Notes under the pieces: generated by a model
Database searches by the model: none
Told to the model about the DNA's origin: nothing
The model's input: only the letters and a program-made list of their open reading frames with translations
NCBI GenBank assembly: GCA_018268835.1
Contig: JAFDVU010000012.1
Location: forward strand, 1-63,697
Reading direction: 5' to 3'
DNA length: 63,697 nt
Source of the DNA: Acidobacteriota bacterium
GTDB lineage: Bacteria; Acidobacteriota; Terriglobia; Bryobacterales; Bryobacteraceae
In this document: positions 26,997-38,367 of the stretch, piece by piece
How positions within the stretch are numbered: the first letter of the stretch is position 1
How the letters are laid out: every line of letters begins with the position of its first letter
Translations under genes and position numbers: made by a program

Positions 26997-28286
26997 ATGC
27001 GCACTCGCCTTGCATTCGGGAAGACCGGGCTTGACGTGGACCTGCCCGAGGGATTTCGCTATCGCGTGCTGGAGGCGCGCTCGGCGCAACCGCTCGGAGA
27101 CTGGCGGGGCGCGCTGGAGGCGGCTCTCGATGCGCCCACCGGTTGCGCGCCACTCGCGGAACTGGCGCGGGGAAAGCGCAGCGCGGCGATTTCGGTGTGC
27201 GACATCACGCGTCCGGCGCCGAATCCGAAGACGCTGCCGCCGATTCTGCGCCGCCTGGAAGCGGCCGGCATCGCGCGCGAGAACGTCACCATTCTGATCG
27301 CGACCGGACTGCACCGCGCGGCTACCGATGCCGAGATCCGCGAGATCGTGGGCGAGGAGATCGCGGCAACCGTGCGGGTGGTGAATCACGACGCGCGCGA
27401 TCTCGCGTCGCACCGGCACCTGGGCGCCACCGCATCGGGGACGCCGGTGTACGTGGATGAGCGCTTCGCGGCGGCGGACCTGCACATCACGCTCGGCTTC
27501 ATCGAGCCGCACCTGATGCTGGGCTACTCGGGCGGGCGCAAGCTGATCGCTCCCGGACTGGCGGCGCAGGAGACCATCAAGGTGCTGCACAGCCCGCGGT
27601 TCATGCGCGACGCGCGCGCGGTGGAAGGCTCGATCGAGGATAACCCGCTGCACCGCGAGTTACTGGAGATCGCGCGCATGGCGCGGCACGACTTCCTGCT
27701 GGATGTGGCGCTGGCGCGCGACCGCTCGATCGCCGGCGTCTTCGCCGGGCATCCGGAGAAGGCGCATCGCGTGGGCGTGGAATTCGTCTCGCGCGTGCTG
27801 CTGGAGACGCTGGACGAACCGGTGGACGCGGTACTCACGACCTCGGCGGGGTATCCGCTGGACCTCACCTATTACCAATCGATCAAGGGCGTGACCGCGG
27901 CGTCCCACATCGTCAAGCCGGGCGGGCCGATCCTGCTGGTGGGCGAGTGTTCCGAAGGCGCGGGCGCGCCGGAGTTCCGCGACATGCTGCTGGAAGGCAT
28001 CACGGACCGCGAGTTCCTGGAGCGGATTCAGGGGGCGCCGGTCACGGTGGATCAGTGGCAACTGGAAAAGCTGGCGCTGGTGACGACGCGGCAGCGGCTA
28101 CTGTGGTACGTCCCGGGCTTGCCGGCGGAATATCATCCGAAGCTGTGGGGCGAGTCGTGCGCCACCATCGAGGAGGCGATCGAAAAAATGACCGCCACAC
28201 TCCCGCGCGATGCGAGGGTGGCGGTCATCCCCGAGGGACCGTACGTGCTGGCGCGCACGCGCTTGCGCGAGGCAGCGCCGGTTTAG
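26997..28286 (+). CDS. LarA-family nickel-pincer racemase/epimerase homologue
   Basis: A 429-residue LarA (DUF2088) family protein. Relative to the Lactiplantibacillus enzyme all key positions are kept with a constant offset of two: His106 (IATGLHRAAT), His172 (EPHLMLGYSGG), Lys182 (GGRKLIAPG, which binds the nickel-pincer cofactor) and His198 (KVLHSP). LarA enzymes racemise or epimerise 2-hydroxyacids, and many homologues act on longer or sugar-derived acids. The cofactor makers LarB, LarC and LarE are not encoded in this window. The start is ATG 26997; a GTG three bases upstream is also possible. The gene lies 28 bp after the PQQ dehydrogenase, so a link to sugar-acid metabolism is an inference. 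Confidence 0.9.
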   Translation: MRTRLAFGKTGLDVDLPEGFRYRVLEARSAQPLGDWRGALEAALDAPTGCAPLAELARGKRSAAISVCDITRPAPNPKTLPPILRRLEAAGIARENVTILIATGLHRAATDAEIREIVGEEIAATVRVVNHDARDLASHRHLGATASGTPVYVDERFAAADLHITLGFIEPHLMLGYSGGRKLIAPGLAAQETIKVLHSPRFMRDARAVEGSIEDNPLHRELLEIARMARHDFLLDVALARDRSIAGVFAGHPEKAHRVGVEFVSRVLLETLDEPVDAVLTTSAGYPLDLTYYQSIKGVTAASHIVKPGGPILLVGECSEGAGAPEFRDMLLEGITDREFLERIQGAPVTVDQWQLEKLALVTTRQRLLWYVPGLPAEYHPKLWGESCATIEEAIEKMTATLPRDARVAVIPEGPYVLARTRLREAAPV

Positions 28287-28608
28287 CGGGCGAGGCGGCG
28301 GCGGATGGCGGGGGCCAATCCCGCAGCCACTCCCAGGCGAGCCACGACTCAGGGCATCATGGAATGGAGCACGATGAGCCAAACGCTCCAACTCGGCACG
28401 GTGCAGGTCGATTGCTCTTCGGATCAGCCGCGCGGGGCGAGATGCGGACGGCAAGCGACGTCGACCTGCTGGTGGAGTTCTTGCCGAACGCGAAGGTTGA
28501 CCTGGTGGAATACGCCGGCCTGATCCTGGACCTTTCGAAATTGTTCGGCCGGGCGGACATAGTTGGGGACCGTCGTTTGCGGCGTCCCGGAATGTTGCCG
28601 GAGTTTCG

Positions 28609-30306
<1,698 letters not shown>

Positions 30307-30453
30307 CAAAACGGAAAGACTCCTCCGGAAGTGCCGCGTTTCCGGGCTTCGAGAAGATGTTGGACTTCGATAATATACCATCATAGGTTTGGCGCGCAGC
30401 CGGCGCAAGCAAGTGCCGCGCGGGCGGCGCCGGATCCGAAAGAGAGGTCGGCC

Positions 30454-31260
30454 ATGCGGAACCTGATGGCGGTCATCCTGGGCCTGGCGGGACTGGCGGG
30501 AGCGCAGCCGGCGCCGAAGACGGAGGGCGCACGCGATCTGTTCTTCGCCGGAGCGGCGGCGAAGGACAGCCTGCCGCCGATCGCGAAGAGCGCCAAGTCC
30601 GCGGCGGGGACGAAGAGCGCGGGGCGCGGCGCCAAGGCCGGAGAGTCCGCCGCGGCGGCGCTGCACCTGGGGCTGCGCTACACGTTGCTGCTGGTGGACG
30701 ATCGCACGCACGTCGGCGCGCCGGTGGATCCCACGCGGAATTTCCGCAAGGGCGAGTGCGTGGCGATGAACATCGAGGCCAACCGGTCCGGCTACCTGTA
30801 CGTGCTGGCCAAGGAATCCGGCGGGGACTGGGAGCCGCTGTTCCCGACGCCGGAGGCGCCGGGAGAGGACAATCGCATCGATCCCGGGCAGGTGGTGCGC
30901 ACGCCGCGGGAGAGCTGCTTCGAGATCGAGGATCCGCCGGGGACCGAGACGCTCTTCGTGGTGCTCTCGCGCGATCCGCGCGATATCGACCAACTGGCGG
31001 AGAGCGTAAAGCTGCCCCGGGAGAAGGCGCGGCAGACCGCGCAAGCCGCGCCGGTCAACGGTGTGGTGGAGCAGATGACCGCGAATTTCGGCACGCGCGA
31101 TCTCACGTTCCGGGAGGCGGCCCCTCCGCCGGCGGCAGTGCGCCAGACAGGGGCCAAGGGCGGCGCGCGCGCGGAACCGCGGCACGCGGTCTACGTGGTG
31201 AGCGGATCGGCCAAACCGGCGGCGACGCTGGTCACGCGCATCGAGATCAATCACAAGTAG
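30454..31260 (+). CDS. Secreted DUF4384 domain protein
   Basis: A 268-residue exported protein: signal peptide about 1-18 (ending AGAQPA), a low-complexity Ala/Lys/Gly spacer to about 65, then a DUF4384 domain (LRYTLLLVDDRTHVGA, FRKGECVAMNIEANRSGYLYVLAKE, LFPTPEAPGEDNRI). A second basic tail ends at TLVTRIEINHK. DUF4384 domains occur in proteins linked to caspase-like peptidases and kinases. Here a caspase operon converges on it from downstream (18 bp from its 3' end to the nearest stop) and a kinase gene diverges upstream. AGAGAGG precedes the ATG at 30454. Biochemical role unknown. Confidence 0.87.
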   Translation: MRNLMAVILGLAGLAGAQPAPKTEGARDLFFAGAAAKDSLPPIAKSAKSAAGTKSAGRGAKAGESAAAALHLGLRYTLLLVDDRTHVGAPVDPTRNFRKGECVAMNIEANRSGYLYVLAKESGGDWEPLFPTPEAPGEDNRIDPGQVVRTPRESCFEIEDPPGTETLFVVLSRDPRDIDQLAESVKLPREKARQTAQAAPVNGVVEQMTANFGTRDLTFREAAPPPAAVRQTGAKGGARAEPRHAVYVVSGSAKPAATLVTRIEINHK

Positions 31261-31278
31261 GGCGCCGGGCGGCCGCCG

Positions 31279-32448
31279 CTACTTCTTTTTTGCGGCGGGG
31301 CGCGGCGGCTCGGGCCAGCCGGAGATCTTCTCCGGGTCTGAGAGCAGGGTGAGGGTGAACGGGCCACGGGTGAAGGAATCCACGGTGCCTTCGAACTCGA
31401 GCGGAGTTCCCGAGAGGGCGCCATTGGGGAATTCGGCGGACAGCTTGACGACGATCTCCGGGGCTGCCTGATCCATCACGGCGATTACAAGCTGCGTGGG
31501 TTTATCCGGGGGATCGGAGCTCATCAGGGTGCCTTTAATGCGCGCGAAGGGGTTGTTGCGCAGGGTGCCGGCGAAGAACTTCTCGCCGTCCGGACCCTCC
31601 AGTTGGCGGCGCATCCTGACCCAGTCGGCGAGGCGCGGGTTTTCGCGCTCGAGCGCCTCGTCCTGTTTGCGCAGCGCGATATCGCCGGCGGATTCGATGG
31701 TGAAGCCGGCGGGCGGATCGGGCGCGGCGGCTGCCGCGGCCAGCAACTGCTCGAGCCCGGCGGCTTCGCCGTGATAGCTGGTGTAGAGCCGCTCCAGATC
31801 AGCGCGCAGCGATTTGCGCCGATCGTCGGGGAGGGCGCCGGCGCCCCGTATACCGACGGCGCGGGCGAATTCCCAGAGCGCAGGCACGGGCTTTTCGGGC
31901 TGCTTCTCGAGAGCGAGCACGGTGCCCAGCCACGCGGCGAGTTCTCCGCGGGCGGGGTCGATCTTCAGGCAGGCGCGCAACTCGTCTTCCGCCGCCGGAA
32001 ACTCCGAGCGCTGCCAGCGGATCCAGGCCAGGGCGCGGTGGGCGAGCACCTGCGTTTCCGCATCGGGCGCGCCGGCGAGCAGAACACCGGCGGCCTTCTC
32101 GCCCAACGCGAGGCGGCTTGCGGGAGCCGTGCCGGAGCCGGGCAGCAGGAGCGCGTACCAGTAGGCGCCGAACGCATTGTCCGGTTGCGCGGCGAGCATC
32201 TCGCCGGCGGCGTCCAACATGCGCGGCGTATCGCCCAGGGACTGGTAGGCGGAGAAGTAGAGTTCGCGGCGCGCCTGCTGGAACTCGCTGGCCGGGTACC
32301 TGCGCTTCCACTCGTCGAGCAGGGGGAGGCGCTTCTGCGGCACGGCTTCGGCGCGAATGGCCAGGGCCAGATCGTATTCCGCGTGGTCGGCCCATTTGGC
32401 CGCGGATGCGCACAGCGCGGCGAGGAGGAGAAGCGCGAGAGGTCTCAT
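31279..32448 (-). CDS. Secreted TPR-like protein, last gene of caspase operon
   Basis: A 389-residue exported protein with signal peptide (about 1-16, LCASAAK). The middle is helical with tetratricopeptide-like pairs (FQQARRELYFSAYQSLGDTP, AETQVLAHRALAWIRWQRSEFPAAEDELRACLKIDP). The C-terminal part from about residue 290 is beta rich (LVIAVMDQAAPEIVVKLSAEF, GTPLEFEGTVDSFTRGPFTLTLL), perhaps an OB-like or Ig-like domain, and it ends in a lysine tail. I do not recognise a named family. Its ATG overlaps the caspase stop by 4 bp (ATGA), so it is translationally coupled to it. Confidence 0.8.
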   Translation of the reverse strand: MRPLALLLLAALCASAAKWADHAEYDLALAIRAEAVPQKRLPLLDEWKRRYPASEFQQARRELYFSAYQSLGDTPRMLDAAGEMLAAQPDNAFGAYWYALLLPGSGTAPASRLALGEKAAGVLLAGAPDAETQVLAHRALAWIRWQRSEFPAAEDELRACLKIDPARGELAAWLGTVLALEKQPEKPVPALWEFARAVGIRGAGALPDDRRKSLRADLERLYTSYHGEAAGLEQLLAAAAAAPDPPAGFTIESAGDIALRKQDEALERENPRLADWVRMRRQLEGPDGEKFFAGTLRNNPFARIKGTLMSSDPPDKPTQLVIAVMDQAAPEIVVKLSAEFPNGALSGTPLEFEGTVDSFTRGPFTLTLLSDPEKISGWPEPPRPAAKKK

Positions 32449-34274
32449 GGCCGCTGCACCTTGTAAGTCTGGATGGAAAGCGGCTTGACCTCCAGGTCAT
32501 GGCTGTCGAGCAGTTTGCCGTCCTCCATCGTGCGGATCTCGTATTTGCCGGCGGGCAGTTTCAGCTTGGTGGGGAGCACCTGCCGGGTTCCCTCAAATAC
32601 CACCGGGGAGTTGGGGCCATCGAACTCGACGAAGCCGAACTCCTCCGGCGCGGCGGGACGGCGGATGCGCAGGTTGCGCGTTTCCGCGGTGGGCACCACT
32701 TCGAGATGAAATCCGGTGATGGCAGGCACGGGGGCGGCGGGCGCTTCCACAGTTGCGGCGGTTGCGCCGGGCGGGGGCGCGGCGGTCTCGGGCGCGGACG
32801 GCGCGGCGGGCGCGGGCATTCCGGGGAGTGGCGCGGGCATGATCGATTCCATTTTGAGATCGCGGGTCCAGCGCGCGACATCCACCGGATTGGCGGCGAG
32901 GTAGCTCTTGCCCGCGGTTTTATCGGGCGCGCCGAAGCGCGCGCCGGCGAACAACTCTTCGATAGAAGGTGGAGCGGGCGCAGGCGATGCCGCCTGCGCG
33001 GCCGCCTGGGGCGACACCGCGGCCAGTTCCTTGAGCATGCGATTCGCCGTCTCGACCGATTCGGAGTTTCCCCTGGCGCGCATCGCGGCGAGCATCTCGA
33101 CGGCTTCGGGAATGCGGTCGGCGACCAGGTAACTATCGACGGCCTGGAGCGCGGCTCCCATGGCGAAGGGGTCGGCGGCGAGCGCCTTCCGTTCCAGTCC
33201 GGCGGCGCCCGCGTAATCGGCGGCATCGAAACGCGCCTGCGCGTCGCGGCGCGCGGCGAGGTAGGGCAGGCGGGCGCGGGCGCTCTCTTCGAGCGAGCCG
33301 CCGGGCTTGCGCTCGAGGACGCGCTCGACCAGGGTTGCGGCTTCGTCCCACTCCGCGCGCTGCTCCATGGTGCGCGCGTCGGCCAGCCACTTCTGCATGA
33401 GGGTGGTATCGGCGGAAGCGTCGCCGCCGGCGGGCGTGTGGAAGTAGAAGCCGCTGGTCAGGTTGGAGGTGGTCCACGGCGTCTGGCGCCCCTCGGTGGC
33501 GTCGCTGACGCGCTTCTTGACGCGGGTCATCACTTCGTTGAGTTCCAGGGTGAGGGATGCCTGCGCGGCGTAGTCGGAGAGGGCTTCGGTGAACCAGCTA
33601 TTGTGGCCGTTGGGATTGTCCGCGGCGGTCTGTCCGGGGCTGGTGGAGAAGGCGATGAAGGTTTCGCGCGGCGCGTCCTGCGGTTTGGCGAGTCCGCCTT
33701 CGAGCGAATAGCGGGCCTGCACGGGATTGGTGCGGCAGGCGTCGAGGATGACGATGTTGTGTTTGGCGCGCTTGCGCTTCAACTCGTCGAAGACCTGCGC
33801 CACGGAGAGGCAGGCGAACTTGGCGGCGGAGATGGTCGCGCCGGGGACGAAATCCACGGGCACCAGGAAGTTCTCGCTCTCGATCTGCACGCCGTGGCCG
33901 GCGTAGTAGAACAGGGCGGTATCGTCGGGGCCGAGTTTATCCAGGAACTCGCCGACCACGCGGTCCAGGTCGGCCTTTTTCGCGTTTTCCACGAGGATGG
34001 TCTGGAAGCCGCTGGCCTTGAGGGCGCGATCCATGGCGCGCGCGTCGTTGACCGCGTTCTTCAGCGGGCTCATGGCGTAGGTATCGTTGCCGATCACCAG
34101 CGCCAGCCGCTTGCCGGTCTCCTGCGCGGGCAGCGCCGCGGCCAGGATGGCGAAGACCAGCAGGGCGCGAAGGATCGAGGACCCGAGCGCCAGGGGAGTG
34201 GCGCCGGGGCGGACCGGCATGCGATGGCAGACTCCGGTTTTGATGACCTTCCGCGGGACTCGATGGGTTCGCAT
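32445..34274 (-). CDS. Exported caspase-like peptidase (C14) with repeat and PEGA-like C-terminus
   Basis: A 609-residue caspase-fold protein. After a signal segment (about 30-50, ending LPAQ) the p20-like domain begins LALVIGNDTYAMSPLKNAVNDARAM, with the catalytic His127 in FYYAGHGVQ and Cys180 in VILDACRTNP, both present. A helical repeat region covers about 280-400, then a Pro/Ala-rich linker, and a beta-rich PEGA-like C-terminus (LKLPAGKYEIRTMEDGKLLDSH). Such enzymes usually cut after Arg or Lys. The start codon lies in a TAATG overlap with the preceding gene; an internal Met19 would sit nearer the signal peptide. Being exported, it should act in the periplasm. Its targets are unknown; neighbours suggest a multi-protein signalling or assembly unit. 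Confidence 0.93.
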   Translation of the reverse strand: MRTHRVPRKVIKTGVCHRMPVRPGATPLALGSSILRALLVFAILAAALPAQETGKRLALVIGNDTYAMSPLKNAVNDARAMDRALKASGFQTILVENAKKADLDRVVGEFLDKLGPDDTALFYYAGHGVQIESENFLVPVDFVPGATISAAKFACLSVAQVFDELKRKRAKHNIVILDACRTNPVQARYSLEGGLAKPQDAPRETFIAFSTSPGQTAADNPNGHNSWFTEALSDYAAQASLTLELNEVMTRVKKRVSDATEGRQTPWTTSNLTSGFYFHTPAGGDASADTTLMQKWLADARTMEQRAEWDEAATLVERVLERKPGGSLEESARARLPYLAARRDAQARFDAADYAGAAGLERKALAADPFAMGAALQAVDSYLVADRIPEAVEMLAAMRARGNSESVETANRMLKELAAVSPQAAAQAASPAPAPPSIEELFAGARFGAPDKTAGKSYLAANPVDVARWTRDLKMESIMPAPLPGMPAPAAPSAPETAAPPPGATAATVEAPAAPVPAITGFHLEVVPTAETRNLRIRRPAAPEEFGFVEFDGPNSPVVFEGTRQVLPTKLKLPAGKYEIRTMEDGKLLDSHDLEVKPLSIQTYKVQRP

Positions 34275-36709
34275 TATTTCACCAAGGTGGAAGGCGAAGT
34301 GGCGCGGAACGCCACCTTCCGGTTTCGGTTGTCCAGCGTCGCGTCATTCGAAGCTTCGGCCGATAGGAGGCGGTTGCCCGAGTACGTGTAGCGGATGCGC
34401 GACCCCTTGCCCTGGCCCTGAATCTCTTCGGAGACGAGGCGCCCGCCCTGATACTGCATGGTGCGCTCGTAGGTCCTGGTCTTGCCCTGGTATCCGCGGA
34501 TGGCGGTGAGCTGCGCGCCGTTCCACTCGAATTCCAGAGATTGATCTCCCGGGTTGCCCTGCGGGCCGCCGGTGAGTTCCTGGGCGCGCGCCACGCGGCC
34601 TTCGGAATCGTACGTGAGGCGGAAGTAGTAGATCTTCTCCCAGACGAAGGGGTTGAAGTAGCGGTTGAAGGCGATGCCGAGGGCGACGTTCCTACCGCCG
34701 AGGCGCTGCGCGGCAATGGGATCGATGCTCGGATTGTTCAGCAGCACGGCGCTGGAGCGCTGCCATGTCGCGTCGCCGGTGGCGGGCGCGGGCGGCCTGG
34801 CGCTCTCGTCGTCGGAGGCCCACACCACCTGCGGCACGCGATCGTCATAGGCGAAGACGATCTTCTTTTCGCCGGTGGCCGCGTTGCCTTCGATCGCCGG
34901 GGTCACGCTGTTCAAGCGTTCGCCGTTCCATTCGAACGTCTCGTGAAGTTTGCCGGCGTCGATGCGGTCGATGGCGGGCTGGAAGGCGAGGCTGATCGGG
35001 CAATAGAAAACGCCGCTCGGGACCTTCCACCCGGAGAGCCAGTTGGGGACGCCGGCGGGGGGCGCGGCGGGTGACGCGGCCAAAGTGGGCAACAGACGGA
35101 TCACGCGCGCGCGGTCCAGTTGGTTCGCGTCCAGATTGTCGGAAGCGTCCAGATAGCGCGCGAGCAGTTCGCGGGCGTCGCTCCCCTGGCGGTGGACGGC
35201 GTAAGCGAGACCGGCGTAGTAGAGCAGTTCGGGGTCGTCGCCCTTCATGCGCAGGCCCTGGTAGGCGAGTTGGCCGGCTTCGAGGAAGCCGGACTGCGAC
35301 CACGCCGCCTGCATCCGGGTCTTGATGGTCTTGAGGCTTTCGCCGAGAGTGAAGAGAAGCTGGTTGCGGAGTTTGTCGGCCGCGGTTCGCTCGTCGTCCA
35401 CAGCGCGCAGATCGTAGGCGTCGAGGGCGTCGAGGGCTTCGGCGATGCGGTCCTGGGCGCCGAAAATCTCAGCCCGGGCGTAGAGCGCCTTCAAGGTTTC
35501 GGTGGAGAAACTTCCGGCCGGCAGGGAACTCTTGAGCACGGCTTCGGCGTCGCGCACGTTTTTGAGCGCGTCGTCGAGTTTCTTCGCCTGGCGGTTCTGG
35601 GCGGCGAAATAGAGGTTGCGTTCGACAGTGCTTTGCGGGCCCGCGCTCAGCCGCGTGCGCCTGGACTGCTGCTCCATGGCGGCGCGGCGGGAGTACTCGG
35701 TCCACGCCTGCATGACCTCCTCGCGCAGCGCGGAATCGGAGGGTTTGCGGGCGGCGGCCATTCGGAACTCGCGCCACGCGGAGGCGTAATCGCCCTCCTG
35801 CTTGCGGGCGGCGGCGGCCTTCAGGTGCGCCTGCAGACTGGCCTGGAGGCTTTCGGTGTGCTGCTTGAGCATCTCCGGGAAGGCCGCTTCGTAGCGTTCG
35901 AAATCGCGGCCGGCCAGCAGGTAGGAATCCCACTGCGCTCCGGCGGCGAGAGCATGGAGGATGGCGACGCGGCGGTCCAGCCACCCCTTGCGTTCGCGCA
36001 ACTGGCGGCGCAGTTTCTCCTGCTCCGGACTGGCCGGATACACGGCTTCGGATAACTCCGCGAACTTCAGGCCCTGGTCGAGAAGTTCCAGTCCGCCAGC
36101 GGCGCTTTCGAAACCCTGGTAGCGGGCGCGCAGGGCGTCCTCCACATATTTTTCCAACGGCGCGATGCCGGGATCGGAGGCGTACTTGCGCGCCACCGCG
36201 GCCATCAGTTCGACCTGGGTGGGGAAAGTCTTGTCCCTGCCGCCCAGGATCTCGAGTCCCCGCGGGTCCGTGCAGAGCCGTGTCAACTCCTCGATCCCGC
36301 CGGGAAGGAAGGCGACGAAAGAGGCTACCGGCACCTCTGTGCCGGTCTTGTCCGAACTGGATTGCTTGTAGGAAATGCGCGCGGCTTTCCAGACCTCGGC
36401 AGGGTCCTCCGGCGAGCCCTTGGGCAGCGACTGCGGGACGACGAACTCGGGCTTGCCGGAAGTGTACTGCGCCAGCACGCCGGAATCGTGGTCTTTGAGC
36501 AGCGGCGCTGCGGACCGAACCTGGGGTAGTTTGTTCAGCGCGCCGGGGGCTTTCGGCTGGCCGCCGAGGCTCAGCATCCGGTCTTTGCCATTCAGCAGCA
36601 GCGATGCCGCATCGGTGAATTCGAGTCCCTGGGCGGAGCGCGAAATGAGAATGCCGGCGCGCGCGGCGCTACACAAGAGCGCCCACGCAACGATGAGATG
36701 CAACGGCAA
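34274..36709 (-). CDS. Large secreted helical-repeat protein with YD/RHS-like C-terminus
   Basis: An 811-residue exported protein. The signal peptide (LIVAWALLCSAARA) is followed by about 500 residues of alpha-helical repeats with TPR character (e.g. YASAWREFRMAAARKPSDSALREEV, GLRMKGDDPELLYYAGLAYAVH). The final 230 residues are beta rich and include YD-repeat-like strings (FRLTYDSEGRVARAQELTGG, YQGGRLVSEEIQGQ, IRYTYSGNRLLSAEAS). The start is TTG at 36709, behind GGGGAGGAG at 36725-36733; no ATG is available in frame nearby, so the exact start is uncertain. It is the first gene of an operon with the caspase (1 bp overlap) and the smaller TPR protein. I do not recognise a named family. Confidence 0.82.
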   Translation of the reverse strand: MPLHLIVAWALLCSAARAGILISRSAQGLEFTDAASLLLNGKDRMLSLGGQPKAPGALNKLPQVRSAAPLLKDHDSGVLAQYTSGKPEFVVPQSLPKGSPEDPAEVWKAARISYKQSSSDKTGTEVPVASFVAFLPGGIEELTRLCTDPRGLEILGGRDKTFPTQVELMAAVARKYASDPGIAPLEKYVEDALRARYQGFESAAGGLELLDQGLKFAELSEAVYPASPEQEKLRRQLRERKGWLDRRVAILHALAAGAQWDSYLLAGRDFERYEAAFPEMLKQHTESLQASLQAHLKAAAARKQEGDYASAWREFRMAAARKPSDSALREEVMQAWTEYSRRAAMEQQSRRTRLSAGPQSTVERNLYFAAQNRQAKKLDDALKNVRDAEAVLKSSLPAGSFSTETLKALYARAEIFGAQDRIAEALDALDAYDLRAVDDERTAADKLRNQLLFTLGESLKTIKTRMQAAWSQSGFLEAGQLAYQGLRMKGDDPELLYYAGLAYAVHRQGSDARELLARYLDASDNLDANQLDRARVIRLLPTLAASPAAPPAGVPNWLSGWKVPSGVFYCPISLAFQPAIDRIDAGKLHETFEWNGERLNSVTPAIEGNAATGEKKIVFAYDDRVPQVVWASDDESARPPAPATGDATWQRSSAVLLNNPSIDPIAAQRLGGRNVALGIAFNRYFNPFVWEKIYYFRLTYDSEGRVARAQELTGGPQGNPGDQSLEFEWNGAQLTAIRGYQGKTRTYERTMQYQGGRLVSEEIQGQGKGSRIRYTYSGNRLLSAEASNDATLDNRNRKVAFRATSPSTLVK

Positions 36710-36870
36710 CCGCTGAGTCGTAAGCTCCTCCCCAAGAAAACGCCCTTACCGGCCTGGCCGGAGGTTTGTACTCGTACTGTATTTATTCACCACAGATTAT
36801 ACGCGGCAAAATGCGGTTGGCAAGTTGCCGGGTGGAATTCGGGTTACAGCGCGGGACCAGTACTTTGGCG

Positions 36871-38103
36871 CTACCAGGCCGCCTGTGCGAGAACGTGCGG
36901 AGGACCGGGGACGCCGTTGACGATTTCGGTGCCGAGCACCACCTGCACGTTGCGCCGCTCCCAGCCCTCGGGAGCCTGCGCCGCCCATTGGGCCAGGTAG
37001 TGCTCTTCCGTGACGAATTCGCCGGCGGCGAGTGTGCCGTCCTTGGTCATGCCGGCGACGGTGACGACGATCTTTTCGGTGAGCGGGTCAGTGACGCGGG
37101 ACACGATGGCGTAGTCGCGCGCGATCTGGCTGTAGGGCGTTCGCGGGTCCACGCGCCAGCGCGCCTGCCCGGGATGGTCGCGGTCGCGGATCACGGTGGG
37201 TCCGCCGGCGCCGCCCGCTTCCTGCTCGAAGGTATAGCGCAGGTTATCCTTGAGCCGCATGGTCCAGGAGTTATTAAACGCGCCGATCAGGACGACGGGG
37301 CGGTGTCGCAGATCGTTCAGGGTAAGGGCGGCTCCCCGCCGGACGTCGTAGGTTCGGCCGTGGGCGCGGATCACGCTGAAGAGGCGGCCCATGGTGAGGG
37401 CGTCGGCGAAGGCGACGCGGTCCAGGCGCATCACGTCGTTGGCGGTGGGCACGGCGGCGGTGCCGGCGTCGGCTTCCAGGGCCGCCTGCAGTCCCGGACG
37501 TCCGCCGAGACAGACGAGGACGGTGTCGGAGCCGCTCCACACCGGTTCCCAGAAACGATCGAGGACGCCGCGCGGACCGCGCAGCGCGGCGGTGGTTACG
37601 CCGAGGGCCAGCGCGGCGATTACGATGGCGGCGGCCGCCGGATGCAGGCGCAGCGCGGCGATGGCCCGCCTGGCGGAGGTTGCGGGTTGGGGCGCGGCCG
37701 CCGGCGGAGCGGCCTCGGCAAGGTGGAATTCGGGCACATAGCTGCCGCTGGGAAGATCGATGCGCAGTTCGCCCTGGCGTCCGGGTTCGTGATAATACTG
37801 GGCGATGCGCTTGCGCACTTCGCAGGCGGTGGTGCGCACCACGGGATCCAGATTGGTGTCGTAATCGGGGCTGCGCCGGAAGACTTCGATGCCGAGGGCG
37901 CGTTCCTTGAGTTGCGAGGCATGCCCGTCGAGTGTTTGCTCCACCACGTAGCGCAGCAGTTTCGGGTAGTGACGGCTGCTGCGGAACGGCGGGCTCGCAA
38001 GCAGCCGATCGAGTTGCTGCAGAATCTGACCCCGATGCGACTGCCATTGCAGGAGATGCTCCCGCGATGGGCCGGCACCGAACGGCGTGGTCCGTGTGGC
38101 CAT
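36871..38103 (-). CDS. Acidobacterial membrane regulator-like protein next to TonB receptor
   Basis: A 410-residue protein. The N-terminal cytoplasmic part has a pattern widespread in Acidobacteria: LLRYVVEQTLDGHASQLKER, LGIEVFRRSPDYD, DPVVRTTACEVRKRIAQYYHE and LRIDLPSGSYVPEF. This resembles a winged-helix or adenylate-cyclase-associated DNA-binding module. One transmembrane helix follows (HPAAAAIVIAALALGVTTAAL), then a C-terminal extracytoplasmic domain of about 220 residues with VWSGSDTVLVCLGG and RPVVLIGAFNNSWTMRL. The layout suggests a one-component membrane-bound sensor. The ATG at 38103 follows GAGGGGGAT; an upstream GTG at 38136 is less likely. It is divergent from the Oar-like receptor gene and may control it (inference). 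Confidence 0.7.
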   Translation of the reverse strand: MATRTTPFGAGPSREHLLQWQSHRGQILQQLDRLLASPPFRSSRHYPKLLRYVVEQTLDGHASQLKERALGIEVFRRSPDYDTNLDPVVRTTACEVRKRIAQYYHEPGRQGELRIDLPSGSYVPEFHLAEAAPPAAAPQPATSARRAIAALRLHPAAAAIVIAALALGVTTAALRGPRGVLDRFWEPVWSGSDTVLVCLGGRPGLQAALEADAGTAAVPTANDVMRLDRVAFADALTMGRLFSVIRAHGRTYDVRRGAALTLNDLRHRPVVLIGAFNNSWTMRLKDNLRYTFEQEAGGAGGPTVIRDRDHPGQARWRVDPRTPYSQIARDYAIVSRVTDPLTEKIVVTVAGMTKDGTLAAGEFVTEEHYLAQWAAQAPEGWERRNVQVVLGTEIVNGVPGPPHVLAQAAW

Positions 38104-38354
38104 ATCCCCCTCACCCCCGGCGGGGAATGTTATCACAGATGCCAGGCTGTGTCACCCGATAGGTTCCGGGCCCGCCGCGATGTAGGCGGGGTTTCCTACG
38201 GTTGTCCTACGGTGAGCGCCATGTGGCTTATCTTCAGATACTTGCGGGCCGTTTCTACCGTATGACACTTGCTGGACAGCCCCATCCGTACTAGTTTCTC
38301 CACAACCCGGGTGCCCAAGCGCCGGGGGAGGCTCGCTCGAGGACTACAAGGGGG

Positions 38355-38367
38355 ATTGTCCGACAAT
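38355..38367 (+). promoter_or_regulatory. ATTGTC-C-GACAAT dyad over the TonB receptor start codon
   Basis: A perfect 6-bp dyad ATTGTC/GACAAT with a one-base centre at 38355-38367 includes the A and T of the receptor's ATG (38366) and directly follows the ribosome-binding GGGGG. It could be an operator half-site pair or limit ribosome access. The rest of the divergent region 38104-38354 holds no gene, and no confident promoter was found. Confidence 0.35.

Noticed and set aside
36710..36870. Possible oriC in the relatively AT-rich gap (a near DnaA box TTATTCACC at 36783-36791)
   Set aside because: Only one imperfect box, no cluster, no adjacent dnaA or dnaN; kept only as part of the skew observation.
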